Shown: piece by piece, positions 8,815 through 17,989 of the stretch
Layout: every line of letters begins with the position of its first letter
Position numbering within the stretch: position 1 is the stretch's first letter
Assembly (NCBI RefSeq): GCF_000332815.1
Contig: NZ_AOFD01000043.1
Location: 1 to 38,685 of the forward strand
Direction of reading: 5' to 3'
Length of the DNA stretch: 38,685 nucleotides
Source of the DNA: Arthrobacter nitrophenolicus
Lineage (GTDB): Bacteria > Actinomycetota > Actinomycetes > Actinomycetales > Micrococcaceae
The notes under the pieces: model-generated
What the model saw: only the letters and a program-made list of their open reading frames with translations
Told to the model about the DNA's origin: nothing
Database searches by the model: none
Program-made: the position numbers and the translations under genes

Positions 8815-8862
8815 TACGCTGCGGCTGCACCCGCGGTTGACGGGCCACATCAAGGAGGATGG

Positions 8863-9705
8863 ATGGACATTGCAGGCAGCGTCGCGCTCGTCACCGGAGG
8901 TGCGTCCGGCCTTGGTGCCGCCACCGTCCGCACCCTGTTCGACGCCGGCGCCTCCGTCGTGATCCTTGACCTTCCGTCCTCCTCCGGGGCCGCCCTTGCG
9001 GATGAACTGAACGGGACTGCTGCCACGGCGGACTCGAGCCAGGCCGGACCAGTCTCCGGCGGTACGGGCGGCACCCGGAAGTCCGCCGTCTTTGCCCCCG
9101 CGGACGTGACCAACGAGGCTGAGGTGCAGGCCGCCGTCGACGCCGCCGTCGGGCTCGGGCCGCTGCGGATCGTGGTGAACTGCGCAGGAATCGCCACGCC
9201 CGGCAAGGTGTTGGGGCGCGATGGAATCCTGCCGCTGGACGCGTTCAACCGCGTTGTCCAGGTCAACCTGCTGGGCACCTTCAACGTCCTGCGCCTGGCC
9301 GCCGCCGCCATGGTGGCCACCGAGCCCGCCGTCACCGAACTGGGCGGTCCCGAGCGCGGCGTCATCATCAACACCGCCTCGGTGGCCGCATTCGAGGGCC
9401 AGATCGGCCAGCCTGCCTACGCTGCCTCCAAGGGCGCGGTGGCCGCGATGACCCTGCCCATCGCCCGGGAACTGGCGCGCTCGCTGGTGCGGGTGGTCAC
9501 CATCGCACCCGGAATCTTCGAAACCCCGATGATGGCCGGCCTGCCGCAGGAGGCGCAGGACTCGCTGGGGGCGCAGGTTCCGCATCCTTCCCGGCTTGGC
9601 CGGCCGCAGGAATACGCCCGGCTGGTGGCGCACATCGTGGACAACGCCATGCTCAACGGCGAGACCATCCGCCTGGACGGCGCCATCCGGATGGGGCCAA
9701 AATGA
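8863..9705 (+). CDS. SDR-family 3-hydroxyacyl-CoA dehydrogenase-like oxidoreductase
   Basis: The 280-residue product is a classical short-chain dehydrogenase, closest in pattern to type II 3-hydroxyacyl-CoA dehydrogenases. The cofactor motif TGGASGLG is at residues 11-18 and NCAGI follows. The catalytic Ser173, Tyr186 and Lys190 lie in NTAS and YAASK. The C-terminal [15 protein letters not shown] is also typical. It probably oxidises a 3-hydroxyacyl-CoA with NAD+ in the cytosol. The ATG is preceded by AAGGAGG. Its stop overlaps the next start by four bases (ATGA), so it is co-translated with the acyl-CoA dehydrogenase; together they would supply two steps of a beta-oxidation-like route for a short or branched acyl-CoA. 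Confidence 0.9.
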   Translation: MDIAGSVALVTGGASGLGAATVRTLFDAGASVVILDLPSSSGAALADELNGTAATADSSQAGPVSGGTGGTRKSAVFAPADVTNEAEVQAAVDAAVGLGPLRIVVNCAGIATPGKVLGRDGILPLDAFNRVVQVNLLGTFNVLRLAAAAMVATEPAVTELGGPERGVIINTASVAAFEGQIGQPAYAASKGAVAAMTLPIARELARSLVRVVTIAPGIFETPMMAGLPQEAQDSLGAQVPHPSRLGRPQEYARLVAHIVDNAMLNGETIRLDGAIRMGPK

Positions 9706-10912
9706 CCGCCCCCGCAGGACGCAAGGTGGAGCTCCCCGGAGCCGACTTCTTCGACGTCGAATCCCTGCTGAGCCAGCCGGAACGGAACAAGCTGGCTGAA
9801 TTGCGGGCGTTCCTGGCCGCCGAAGTCGCTCCCTACGCGGTGGACTGGTGGAACAGGGCGAAATTCCCCGCCCACATCCTGCCGAAACTGGCCGCCCTTG
9901 AACTGAGCACCCCGGCCCAGCGCGGCTACAGCAACCTCTTCGCCGGGCTGGTCATCGCCGAGATCACCCGCGTGGACACGTCCATCGCCACGTTCTTCCT
10001 GGTTCACCACGACCTCTTCGTCGAGTCCCTCTATGCGTTCGGCAGCCAGCAACAGCAGCAGCGCCTGCTCGCCGACGCATCTAACCTGCGGATCACCGGG
10101 GCCTTCGCCCTCACCGAACCGGACCACGGCTCGGACGTCGCGGGCGGGATGGAGACCCGGGCCCGGCGGATCTCGTCGGCAACCGGCAAACCCGACGGCG
10201 GCGGGGACACCTGGGTGCTGAACGGCGCCAAACGCTGGATCGGCAACGGGACGTTCTGCGACTACATGCTCGTGTGGGCGCGGGACGAAGCGGACGGGGC
10301 CGTCCGCGGCTTCATCGTGGACGCCACCCTGCCCGGAATCAGCCGCACCAGGATCGAGAACAAGATTGCCCTGCGGACGGTGCAGAACGCGGACATCGTG
10401 TTCAAGGACGTCCGGGTGGCCGAGGCGGACCGGTTCGCCGCCATCAGCAGCTTCGACGACACCAAGGAGCTCCTCCGCAGCTCCCGGATCATGGTGGCGT
10501 GGCAGGCAGTGGGGCAGCAGCTGGCCGCGTTCGACGTCGCCCGGCAGTACGCCGTCGAACGGCACCAGTTCGGCCGCCCGCTGGCGCAGTTCCAGCTCAT
10601 CCAGCAGCAGCTGGTCACCATGCTGGGCAACACCGTGGCCAGCATGGGGATGATGGCGGGGCTCGCCCGGCTGCAGGACCAAGGTGCCGCGGACATGCCG
10701 CAGGTTGCCCTGGCGAAGTCCTACCTCAGCGCCCGGATGCGCGAAACCGTGGCGCTGGGCCGGTCCATCCTGGGCGGCAACGGCATCGTCACGGACTACC
10801 GGATGGCGAAGATCTTCTCCGACGCTGAGGCCATCTACACGTATGAGGCTCATTCGAGATCAACACCCTGATCGCCGGCCGCGCTGTCACGGGGGTATCC
10901 GCCATCGCCTAG
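9702..10912 (+). pseudogene. Acyl-CoA dehydrogenase, last residues frame-shifted
   Basis: This is an FAD-dependent acyl-CoA dehydrogenase, with a C-terminus resembling the glutaryl-CoA dehydrogenase branch. It has FALTEPDHGSDV, KRWIGNGTFCDYMLVWAR, ERHQFGRPLAQFQ and SILGGNGIVTDYRMAK. The catalytic base is Glu382 in TYE. As written, the frame ends at 10871 right after this Glu. Adding one G to the run at 10847-10848 gives YEGSFEINTLIAGRAVTG and a TAG at 10910-10912, for 403 residues. The repaired stop falls exactly on the CTAG shared with the convergent DUF1684 gene, which supports the repair. It overlaps the SDR gene by four bases. The acyl substrate is uncertain. Confidence 0.88.
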
Positions 10913-11733
10913 GATCCCGGGGGATAGGGCAGCTTCTCGCCTGCCTCCACGCGGATGTCCAGGCTGTTGTTCTTCACCGGCATGGGGCAGGTGCCGTAGG
11001 GGGTAAAAGCACTGGGGTAGTTGATGGCCCGGTTGAAGTCGAGCACCACGGAGCCGTCCGGCCGCGGCCGGGGCGTGGAGAGCTTGCGCCAGTCGTCGGT
11101 GGTGTCCCCGTTGGTCTCGTCGTGGAACGTGACCGTCAGCGCGCCGAGCTTTTCCTCCTCGGCCTGCAGCCGGAACTCGTGGGGGCTCCCGGGAAGCCGG
11201 AAGACCACCTCACCCACACTCCGGTGCACGCCGTCCACCAGCGGGTTGGCGGTGCCGATGGGCACATCCACCGGCTCGGGGTAGGGCTCGAACCGGCCCG
11301 CCACCTCCCAATCCGGGTTGTAGTCGTAGGTGGGCACGCCGTCGAATCCGGTGAGCACGGGGGAGTCCGAGTCCCTGGTCCGGATCGCGTACCGTCCGGC
11401 CCGCATGGCCAGCTCCACCACCACCTGGTCGCCGTCCGCTCCGCCGAACTGGACCCACATGAGTGATTCCTCGTCGGCGAGCGCGGCAGTGACGGTGCCG
11501 TCCACGGGCTCCCCGGTCTCCACGAGCGTCAGGCCGTCGGCCGGCACTGCGGTGAGTGACGCCGTCGTACCGTTTGTTGACCACAGGCCGGGGGCACGTT
11601 CGACGGCGGACGGCGCCTCCTCCAGCCAATGGAAGGACGTGAGCGTCAGCCAGCCGTGGCGGGCGGCCAGGGCCTTGTTGCGGTTTGCGCGGAAGCGCTG
11701 CCAGCGCTCGATGGAGGCGGTGGGGATGTCCAT
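10909..11733 (-). CDS. DUF1684 domain-containing protein
   Basis: The 274-residue product matches DUF1684: an N-terminal helix ending in ALAARHGWLTLTSFHWLE, a beta-rich body, and the conserved C-terminal block with YDYNPDWEVAGRFEPYP, then NYPSAFTPYGTCPMPV and RVEAGEKLPY. The function of the family is unknown. No signal peptide is seen. The ATG at 11733 is favoured by GGAAGGAA six to seven bases upstream; the frame is open further upstream, but that extension has no family resemblance. It is divergent from the F420-dependent reductase, and its TAG overlaps that of the acyl-CoA dehydrogenase. Confidence 0.85.
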   Translation of the reverse strand: MDIPTASIERWQRFRANRNKALAARHGWLTLTSFHWLEEAPSAVERAPGLWSTNGTTASLTAVPADGLTLVETGEPVDGTVTAALADEESLMWVQFGGADGDQVVVELAMRAGRYAIRTRDSDSPVLTGFDGVPTYDYNPDWEVAGRFEPYPEPVDVPIGTANPLVDGVHRSVGEVVFRLPGSPHEFRLQAEEEKLGALTVTFHDETNGDTTDDWRKLSTPRPRPDGSVVLDFNRAINYPSAFTPYGTCPMPVKNNSLDIRVEAGEKLPYPPGS

Positions 11734-11847
11734 GGTTCCTTCCGGTTGTCCTGCCCCGGCTACAACTGCGGCAGGCGCCCGTTCATTCCGGGGCCGGGGG
11801 ACCATCCTTGCTTGCCGCGGGCGGTGGGCGGAGTACCCTCGGAACCA

Positions 11848-11866
11848 GCACTTACCGGGCAAGTGC
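11848..11866. promoter_or_regulatory. Inverted repeat in the DUF1684 / F420-reductase gap
   Basis: GCACTT at 11848-11853 and AAGTGC at 11861-11866 are separated by seven bases, about 42 bases before the reductase start. It may be an operator. The rest of the 174-base gap shows nothing clear except a TACCCT -10-like hexamer near 11834. Confidence 0.3.
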
Positions 11867-11907
11867 CGGGCCGCCTGGATCGGCCCGCAAAACAGTAGGG
11901 AGATGAC

Positions 11908-12596
11908 ATGCGGATTGCCGTTTTTGGCACCGGAACGGTGGGACGCGCACTGGCGGGCGCGCTGGCTGAACGGGGGCATGAGGTGACGGTGGGGACGCGG
12001 GATCCGGGCGAAACGGCCTCCCGCACCGGGCCGGACCGGATGGGCAGGCCCCCTTTCAGCGAATGGCAGGCCGGGCATCCGGAGGTTGGCCTGGCCGATT
12101 ATGCCGGCGCTGCAGGGTCCGCCGAACTGGTGGTGAATGCCACCAGCGGGGCAGGCTCCCTCCCGGCGCTGGGTGCTGCCGGAGCCGCGCGGCTGGCCGG
12201 CAAGGTCCTGGTGGACGTGTCCAATCCGCTCGACTTCTCGCAGGGGATGCCGCCGGTCCTGAACCCGGTCAACACGGACAGCCTGGCCGAACGGATCCAG
12301 CAGGCCTTCCCCGGCGCGCGCGTGGTGAAGACACTCAACACCATGAACGCCGCCTGATGGTGGACCCGGGCAGGCTCGCCGGCGGCGACCACTCGGTCTT
12401 CCTGTCCGGCGATGATGCCGCGGCCAAGGACACTGTCCGGGACCTGCTGGAGTCCTTTGGACACCGGGACATCATCGACCTCGGCGACATCACCAGCGCC
12501 AGGGGAGCGGAAATGTGGCTCCCGCTGTGGCTGCGGCTTTATGGCGTCCTGGGCACGGCGGACTTCAACATCAAGGTGGTCCGCGGGGTTGAATAG
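11908..12596 (+). pseudogene. F420-dependent NADP reductase-like protein, frame broken by one base
   Basis: The protein resembles coenzyme F420H2:NADP+ oxidoreductases, which move hydride between F420 and NADP. A Rossmann motif GTGTVG lies at residues 7-12. It is followed by VTVGTRDP, then VVNATSGAGS, VLVDVSNPLDF and VVKTLNTMNA. The frame stops at 12357. One base later the family sequence continues as LMVDPGRLAGGDHSVFLSG and IDLGDITSARGAEMWLPLWL, ending in FNIKVVRG. Restoring one C at 12353-12354 gives 229 residues. AGGGAG lies about six bases before the ATG. The true cofactor could be NADPH alone, since many such proteins have uncharacterised substrates. The hypothetical membrane gene follows six bases later. 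Confidence 0.85.
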
Positions 12597-12601
12597 GCTG
12601 C

Positions 12602-13147
12602 GTGGACATTCTTGCCGGAATCAACAGTGAGTGGCTGAAAGCGCTGACCTGGATCGCCGCGCTGGCGTGCGGTGTGGCGGTGCTGCTGTGGCGGCCGCGC
12701 CGGCCGGACCTGGCCGCGCTTGCAGCCGTCGTCGCGTTCCTGGCCGCCAGCACGGGCGCTGGCATCTACGTGCTGAACCACCTGGGCGACGGCCGCTGGG
12801 GCGGCGACCAGGAAGCCCGGCTGGAGCCGCCGGAGCTCTCCGGTACCCCGCTGGTGGGGGAGTTGCTGGGCCCGCTGGACGGGACCCTGAACGCAATGGC
12901 CGACGGCGTGAACGACTTCGTGGACTTCCGGGCCGCGCTTCCCGTGGCGCTGGAGTATTTCGCCGCGGCCGGCTGGGCGCTGGCCCTCCTGGTCCCGGTG
13001 GGCGGGGCGGTGCTCGCCGTCAACGCGGCGGTGTCCCGCCGTCGTAATGCGCAGGCCGCTGCTGCTGACTCGGAATTGGCGGATCTGCGCGCCGAACTGG
13101 AGCGCGTCAAACGCCACGTAGGTTACCCGGCGGATGACATTATCTGA
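12602..13147 (+). CDS. Hypothetical membrane protein
   Basis: I do not recognise this 181-residue protein. It has hydrophobic segments at about 13-30, 35-57 and 115-140, an acidic/Pro loop between the second and third, and a charged C-terminal coil (SELADLRAELERVKRHV) at about 150-172. It is probably an inner-membrane protein with a cytoplasmic coiled tail. The start is a GTG six bases after the F420-reductase stop, so the two are likely co-transcribed. The Shine-Dalgarno is weak. No known motif suggests a function. Confidence 0.7.
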   Translation: MDILAGINSEWLKALTWIAALACGVAVLLWRPRRPDLAALAAVVAFLAASTGAGIYVLNHLGDGRWGGDQEARLEPPELSGTPLVGELLGPLDGTLNAMADGVNDFVDFRAALPVALEYFAAAGWALALLVPVGGAVLAVNAAVSRRRNAQAAAADSELADLRAELERVKRHVGYPADDII

Positions 13148-13260
13148 GACGGATTCCCCGGTGGGCGCACCCTGCGGGTACCATCTTTAGCTAGTAACGT
13201 GGCTCACAGTATCCAGCGCAGTGTACGAGCCAAGTCCGAAACCCTCGAGAGATTGCTTCC

Positions 13261-16071
13261 ATGGCTCACACTGCAACAAATCCCGAAACCGACCTTGCCG
13301 CCGAACTGAGGGCGGACGTCCGGCGCGTGTCCACGCTGCTGGGTGAATCCCTGGTCCGCCAGCACGGGCCCGAACTCCTGGACCTCGTGGAGCAGGTCCG
13401 GCTCCTCACCAAGGAGTCCAAGGAGGCCGCCCGCGGCGGTGCCGACGCCACCGGGCCCTGGAGCGCGCACGACGTCGTTGCCCAGGTCCGCGAGCTCCTC
13501 GGCTCCCTGCCCATCGAGCAGGCCACCGACCTGGTCCGCGCCTTCGCGTTCTACTTCCACCTCGCCAATGCCGCCGAGCAGGTCCACCGCGTCCGCGGCC
13601 TCCGGACCCGCGCGGAGAAGGACGGCTGGCTGGCCAAGACCGTTGCCGAGATCGCCGGCCAGGCCGGGCCCGCCGTGCTGCAGGAAGTGGTCAACGGCCT
13701 GGACGTCCGGCCCATCTTCACCGCCCACCCCACCGAAGCGTCCCGCCGCTCCGTGCTGGACAAGATCCGCAAGCTCTCCGACGTCCTGGCCCAGCCCACC
13801 GCCGAAGGCACCACCGCGCGCCGCCGCCAGGACCGCCAGCTGGCCGAAATCATTGACCAGATGTGGCAGACCGACGAGCTGCGCCAGGTGCGGCCCACCC
13901 CCGTTGACGAAGCCCGCAACGCGATCTACTACCTGAGCGGCATCCTTACCGACGCCATGCCTGAGATGCTCACTGAACTGTCCGAACTGCTGGGGGACCA
14001 CGGCGTCACCCTCGCGTCCAAGGACGCGCCCATCCGCTTCGGTTCCTGGATCGGCGGTGACCGCGACGGCAATCCCAACGTCACCGCGGCCGTCACCCGG
14101 GAGATCCTGCAGATCCAGAACCAGCACGCCATCCGCATCAGCATCGGCATGATCGACGAGCTGATCTCCATCCTGTCCAACTCGACGGCCCTTGCCGGGG
14201 CGGACCGGGAACTGCTGGAGTCCATCGACGCGGACCTGCAGAAGCTGCCCGGCTTGGACAAACGGGTCCTGGAGCTGAACGCGCAGGAGCCGTACCGGCT
14301 GAAGCTGACCTGCATCAAGGCCAAGCTCATCAACACCGGCAAGCGGGTGGCCGCCAACTCCAACCACGAGCACGGCCGCGACTACAGCGGCACCGGCGAA
14401 CTGCTGGCCGACCTTGAGCTGGTGGAACTCTCGCTCCGCAACCACTCGGCCTCCCTGGCCGCGGACGGCGCGCTGGCCCGGGTCCGCCGTGCCATCGCCT
14501 CCTTCGGCCTGCACCTGGCCACCCTGGACATCCGCGAGCACGCCGACCACCACCACGACGCCGTCGGCCAGCTGATGGACCGGATCGGCGGGCCCGGGCT
14601 CCGCTACGCCGAGCTCAGCCGCAAGGAACGCTTCGAGGTGCTGGGCTCCGAGCTCGCCTCCCGCCGGCCGCTGTCCGGCCACCCCATCAAGCTCGACGGC
14701 GCCGCGGACGGCACGTACGACGTCTTCCGTGAGATCCGGCGTGCCCTGCGCATGTACGGCCCGGACGTCATCGAGACCTACATCATCTCCATGACCCGCG
14801 GCGCGGACGATGTCCTGGCCGCCGCTGTCATCGCCCGTGAAGCCGGCCTGGTCAACCTGTTCGGCGACAAGCCCTACGCAAAGATCGGGTTCGCGCCGCT
14901 GCTCGAGACCGTGGAGGAGCTGCGCGCCTCGGCCGAGATCATCGACCAGCTGCTCTCGGACCCTTCCTACCGCGAACTGGTGCGGCTGCGCGGCGACATC
15001 CAGGAAGTGATGCTGGGCTACTCGGACTCCAACAAGGAATCCGGCGTGCTGACCAGCCAGTGGGAGATCCACAAGACCCAGCGCAAGCTCCGCGACGTTG
15101 CTGCCAAGCACGGTGTCCGGGTGCGGCTGTTCCACGGCCGCGGCGGCTCCGTGGGCCGCGGTGGCGGGCCCACCTATGATGCCATCCTGGCCCAGCCCAA
15201 CGGCGTCCTGGAGGGTGAGATCAAGTTCACCGAGCAGGGCGAGGTCATCTCGGACAAGTACTCCCTGCCCGAGCTTGCCCGGGAAAACCTGGAGCTCTCC
15301 CTGGCCGCGGTGCTGCAGGGCTCGGCCCTGCACCGGGACCCGCGCACGTCCGAGGACCAGCGGGAGCGGTACGCGCATGTCATGGAGACCATCTCCGACG
15401 CCGCGTTCGACCGGTACCGGAGCCTCATTGACCACCCGGACCTGCCTGCCTACTTCATGGCCTCCACCCCGGTGGAGCAGCTCGGTTCCCTGAACATCGG
15501 CTCCCGCCCGTCCAAGCGCCCCGACTCCGGTGCCGGCCTGGGTGGCCTGCGTGCCATCCCGTGGGTCTTCGGCTGGACCCAGTCCCGCCAGATCGTTCCG
15601 GGCTGGTTCGGCGTCGGTTCAGGCCTGAAGGCCGCCCGGGAAGCCGGCAACGCGGCGCAGCTCGCGGAGATGATGGAGCACTGGCACTTCTTCCGCTCCG
15701 TGCTGTCCAACGTGGAGATGACCCTCGCCAAGACGGACCTGGACATCGCCGGCTACTACGTGGACACCCTGGTTCCCAAGGAGCTGCACCACATCTTCCG
15801 CACCATCCGGGAGGAGTACGAGCTGACGGTGGTCGAGGTCCAGCACCTGACCGGCGAGCACGTCCTGCTGGATGCCCAGCCCACGCTCAAGCGTTCCCTT
15901 GAGGTCCGCGACCAGTACCTGGACCCCATCAGCTACCTGCAGGTGGAGCTGCTGCGCCGCGTCCGGGCCGAGAGCGGAAGCATCAGCGGGGCGGAGATCG
16001 ACGAACGGCTCCAGCGCGCCATGCTCATCACGGTCAACGGGGTGGCCGCCGGCCTGCGCAACACCGGCTAA
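13261..16071 (+). CDS. ppc: Phosphoenolpyruvate carboxylase
   Basis: This cytosolic enzyme adds bicarbonate to phosphoenolpyruvate to form oxaloacetate, replenishing the TCA cycle. The 936-residue product has the usual full length. The catalytic His156 is in TAHPTE. It also has [14 protein letters not shown], Lys592 in [10 protein letters not shown], and Arg627 in the glycine-rich [16 protein letters not shown] loop. The C-terminus ends GLRNTG, as in the family, with the asparagine of the allosteric-site region kept. The ATG at 13261 gives a product starting [12 protein letters not shown]. The 113-base leader contains a TACCAT -10-like hexamer near 13176-13181 without a good -35. A long inverted repeat follows six bases after the stop. 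Confidence 0.98.
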   Translation: MAHTATNPETDLAAELRADVRRVSTLLGESLVRQHGPELLDLVEQVRLLTKESKEAARGGADATGPWSAHDVVAQVRELLGSLPIEQATDLVRAFAFYFHLANAAEQVHRVRGLRTRAEKDGWLAKTVAEIAGQAGPAVLQEVVNGLDVRPIFTAHPTEASRRSVLDKIRKLSDVLAQPTAEGTTARRRQDRQLAEIIDQMWQTDELRQVRPTPVDEARNAIYYLSGILTDAMPEMLTELSELLGDHGVTLASKDAPIRFGSWIGGDRDGNPNVTAAVTREILQIQNQHAIRISIGMIDELISILSNSTALAGADRELLESIDADLQKLPGLDKRVLELNAQEPYRLKLTCIKAKLINTGKRVAANSNHEHGRDYSGTGELLADLELVELSLRNHSASLAADGALARVRRAIASFGLHLATLDIREHADHHHDAVGQLMDRIGGPGLRYAELSRKERFEVLGSELASRRPLSGHPIKLDGAADGTYDVFREIRRALRMYGPDVIETYIISMTRGADDVLAAAVIAREAGLVNLFGDKPYAKIGFAPLLETVEELRASAEIIDQLLSDPSYRELVRLRGDIQEVMLGYSDSNKESGVLTSQWEIHKTQRKLRDVAAKHGVRVRLFHGRGGSVGRGGGPTYDAILAQPNGVLEGEIKFTEQGEVISDKYSLPELARENLELSLAAVLQGSALHRDPRTSEDQRERYAHVMETISDAAFDRYRSLIDHPDLPAYFMASTPVEQLGSLNIGSRPSKRPDSGAGLGGLRAIPWVFGWTQSRQIVPGWFGVGSGLKAAREAGNAAQLAEMMEHWHFFRSVLSNVEMTLAKTDLDIAGYYVDTLVPKELHHIFRTIREEYELTVVEVQHLTGEHVLLDAQPTLKRSLEVRDQYLDPISYLQVELLRRVRAESGSISGAEIDERLQRAMLITVNGVAAGLRNTG

Positions 16072-16076
16072 ACCCA

Positions 16077-16137
16077 GTTGCTCTATCACTTATGGTCCCT
16101 AAACAGCAGGAATAGGGACCATAAGTGATAGAGCAAC
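16077..16137. repeat. Perfect 25-bp inverted repeat after ppc
   Basis: The arms at 16077-16101 and 16113-16137 are perfectly complementary over 25 bases, with an 11-base loop (AACAGCAGGAA). The arms begin GTTGCTCTATCACTTATGG and are clearly more AT-rich than the surroundings. The element starts five bases after the ppc stop and ends 21 bases before the next gene. It may be a bidirectional terminator, but it has no T-run and is much longer and more perfect than the other hairpins here. A dispersed palindromic repeat is the alternative. Confidence 0.85.
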
Positions 16138-16158
16138 AGGTTGGATAGGCTGGAGGGC

Positions 16159-16464
16159 ATGCCTTCGTTCCAGACCCGCCTCAAGATCACCGGGCTCCGG
16201 CCCGGCAACCCGCCGGAATCGGTCATGGAAGCCGCGGTTGAGGCGCTGGGCACGCGCCACCATGTCGAGTCCCACCAGCTGCAGATCTCCGGCGGGGTGC
16301 CGCAGCTGAACCTGCGGTTCCTCGTGGAGGCCACCGAGGACAGGGGCGAGAACCAGCAGGCGCGGGAATCGGCAGCGATGATGCGCGACGCCGTCGAACG
16401 CGTCGCCCTCACCGGCGCGCTCAGCGTGCTTCGCCGCAACCGCGGGAAGTGGCTGCCGGTCTAG
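16159..16464 (+). CDS. Hypothetical protein (101 aa)
   Basis: I do not recognise this 101-residue protein. It reads MPSFQTRLKITGLRPGNPPE, then a helix (VMEAAVEALGTRHHVES), a strand pair (QLQISGGVPQLNLRFLVEA) and a final helix. This suggests a small ferredoxin-like alpha/beta fold. GGAGGG sits three bases before the ATG, slightly close; an in-frame start at 16141 is less likely. Codon use matches the neighbours. It lies on the same strand as ppc but is separated from it by the long inverted repeat. Confidence 0.68.
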   Translation: MPSFQTRLKITGLRPGNPPESVMEAAVEALGTRHHVESHQLQISGGVPQLNLRFLVEATEDRGENQQARESAAMMRDAVERVALTGALSVLRRNRGKWLPV

Positions 16465-16486
16465 GCTCTGCCGGCGGGCACCAGCG

Positions 16487-17104
16487 TCAGGCCAGCGGTC
16501 CGGGTTCCTCCACGGGGGACCGGTTGCCGCGGCGGCGGGTCACGATTATTCCGACGACGGCGCCGATCACCAGGCCCAGCACCACGCCGATCAGCGAGCT
16601 CGCCCAGAACGGCAGCCTGGTTGCGGACCCCGTGAAGTACCCCAGGCCCACCAGCCAGCACGCCCACAGCAGGGCGCCGAGTCCCGCGCAGAGGCTGAAG
16701 CCCCGGACCGAAACGTCAGCGATCCCGGCTGCCGCCGAGGTGGCCAGGCGCCCGCCGGGAATGAACCTGGCGCCGATGATGGTGCCGTAGGTCGACGACC
16801 GCCCCGCCTTGGCCAGGGCGTCGTGGATGCCCTTATGCACGCGCCGGCCCCACCGCCAGCGGTCAAGGACATGGCTGAGCCTGCGCCGGAAAAGCTGGAA
16901 CACCACCATGTCGCCGATCCAGGAGGCCAGAGCGGAGAGCCCGCCAACCAGGAACACGTTGGCCCGGCCGTCGGCGGACAGCGCGCCGCCGGTGATGACC
17001 ACCATTTCGGAGGGGACCGGCGGAAAGATTGCATCGCCAAGGACTACGGGGATGATCCAGAAATAGATCGCAGCCCCCCAGCTGTCAGCGCTGCCGAAGT
17101 CCAT
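16487..17104 (-). CDS. DedA family membrane protein
   Basis: DedA/SNARE-associated proteins are inner-membrane proteins, several of which act as lipid-phosphate flippases needed for normal envelope maintenance. The product of about 205 residues has the signature FPPVPSEMVVITGGAL near residues 27-42 and GARFIPGGRLATSAAAG near 110-126, which carry the conserved Glu and Arg residues. Four to five hydrophobic segments follow the usual pattern, with a basic C-terminal tail. I chose the ATG at 17104; a GTG at 17122 is equally open and neither has a strong Shine-Dalgarno. Its stop is 22 bases from the end of the convergent 101-residue gene. Confidence 0.87.
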   Translation of the reverse strand: MDFGSADSWGAAIYFWIIPVVLGDAIFPPVPSEMVVITGGALSADGRANVFLVGGLSALASWIGDMVVFQLFRRRLSHVLDRWRWGRRVHKGIHDALAKAGRSSTYGTIIGARFIPGGRLATSAAAGIADVSVRGFSLCAGLGALLWACWLVGLGYFTGSATRLPFWASSLIGVVLGLVIGAVVGIIVTRRRGNRSPVEEPGPLA

Positions 17105-17221
17105 GGCCACAACGTACCGCACTCCGGGCCGCTGCCGAAGGGGAGCTTCCGAAGAGGGTGCAGCGAACGGGAGGTGCCGACGAGGGCGCAGCTTATAGGA
17201 CCCGGCCGGTGGGGCCTCAAC

Positions 17222-17887
17222 TCAGCCCGTGGGCCGCAGGGGACGGAACCGCCGCGTCCGCTTTCCGGCCGGGACGTGGCTCAAATGCCTGCCCGCCAGG
17301 AAGTACCAGTACGGCCAGGCGGTCCAGGCAACAGCCACCACAGTCACACCGGCACCGCCAACCCCGCGGCGGAGCCAGGCCGGAAGCTGCTCCGCGAAGG
17401 CAAGGCCTGCCACGGGCAGTGCCCCCAAGAGGCCGGCCCCGATGGCGGTTCCCAGCCTGGCGAGGTCCTCGGGGTAGCCTTTCGACGAAAGCAGGGCACG
17501 GTTCGCGAGCAGGAGCCAGCCGCCCTGCACCGTCATCGCCGCCAGCGATATTGCTGTGGAGGGCTTGTACTCCAGTTTCCTGGCGATGAGGAGGAATGAG
17601 CTCGCGGAGCCGGCGGCGCAGGCTGCCGGCACCAGCCACTTGCCCGCGTCCGCGGCGCGGCCGGGCGGTATCCTGCGGTGGATCTGGAGGATGACGGGGA
17701 TCACCGCCAGGCTGAAGACTCCGCCCACGGCGTCGTTGATGGTTCCGAAGACGAAGGGGCCGCCCTTGGGCACCTCCACGGCGTACATCGCCCCAAGGCT
17801 GGCGACGCCCATCACGCCGAGGCCGGCGGCGGCATACGCGAATTTGGCGGCCGTGCGGTCGCCCGGAATCTCGGTCATTCTGTCCAT
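17222..17887 (-). CDS. Hypothetical multi-pass membrane protein
   Basis: The product of about 221 residues has roughly six hydrophobic segments: FAYAAAGLGVMGVASLGAMY, FGTINDAVGGVFSLAVIPVI, WLVPAACAAGSASSFLLI, a segment around ISLAAMTVQGGWLLLA, one around LGTAIGAGLLGALPVAGLA, and VTVVAVAWTAWPYWYFLAG. The tail is strongly basic. I know no function for it. The ATG at 17887 has AAGGAG ten bases upstream; a GTG nine bases earlier is too close to that site. It lies between dedA and the pseudouridine synthase on the same strand, about 100 bases from each. Confidence 0.7.
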   Translation of the reverse strand: MDRMTEIPGDRTAAKFAYAAAGLGVMGVASLGAMYAVEVPKGGPFVFGTINDAVGGVFSLAVIPVILQIHRRIPPGRAADAGKWLVPAACAAGSASSFLLIARKLEYKPSTAISLAAMTVQGGWLLLANRALLSSKGYPEDLARLGTAIGAGLLGALPVAGLAFAEQLPAWLRRGVGGAGVTVVAVAWTAWPYWYFLAGRHLSHVPAGKRTRRFRPLRPTG

Positions 17888-17989
17888 GATCGCCACGCTC
17901 CTTCACGGACTGGTCTACCCCTCATGGGACGCGGACGCCAGCTCCCGGACTGCCGTTCCCGCCCGGGGCAGCAAGTGGCGTGCCAGCAG

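Noticed and set aside
9417..10853. 478-codon frame antisense to the SDR/acyl-CoA dehydrogenase operon
   Set aside because: Both sense genes have clear catalytic motifs; the antisense product shows none.
13204..15435. 743-codon frame antisense to ppc
   Set aside because: It mirrors a highly conserved gene with strong third-position GC, has no family motifs, and is the usual shadow in high-GC DNA.
16077..16137. Inverted repeat as termini of an insertion sequence
   Set aside because: The loop is only 11 bases, no transposase is present, and no target duplication is visible at the flanks.
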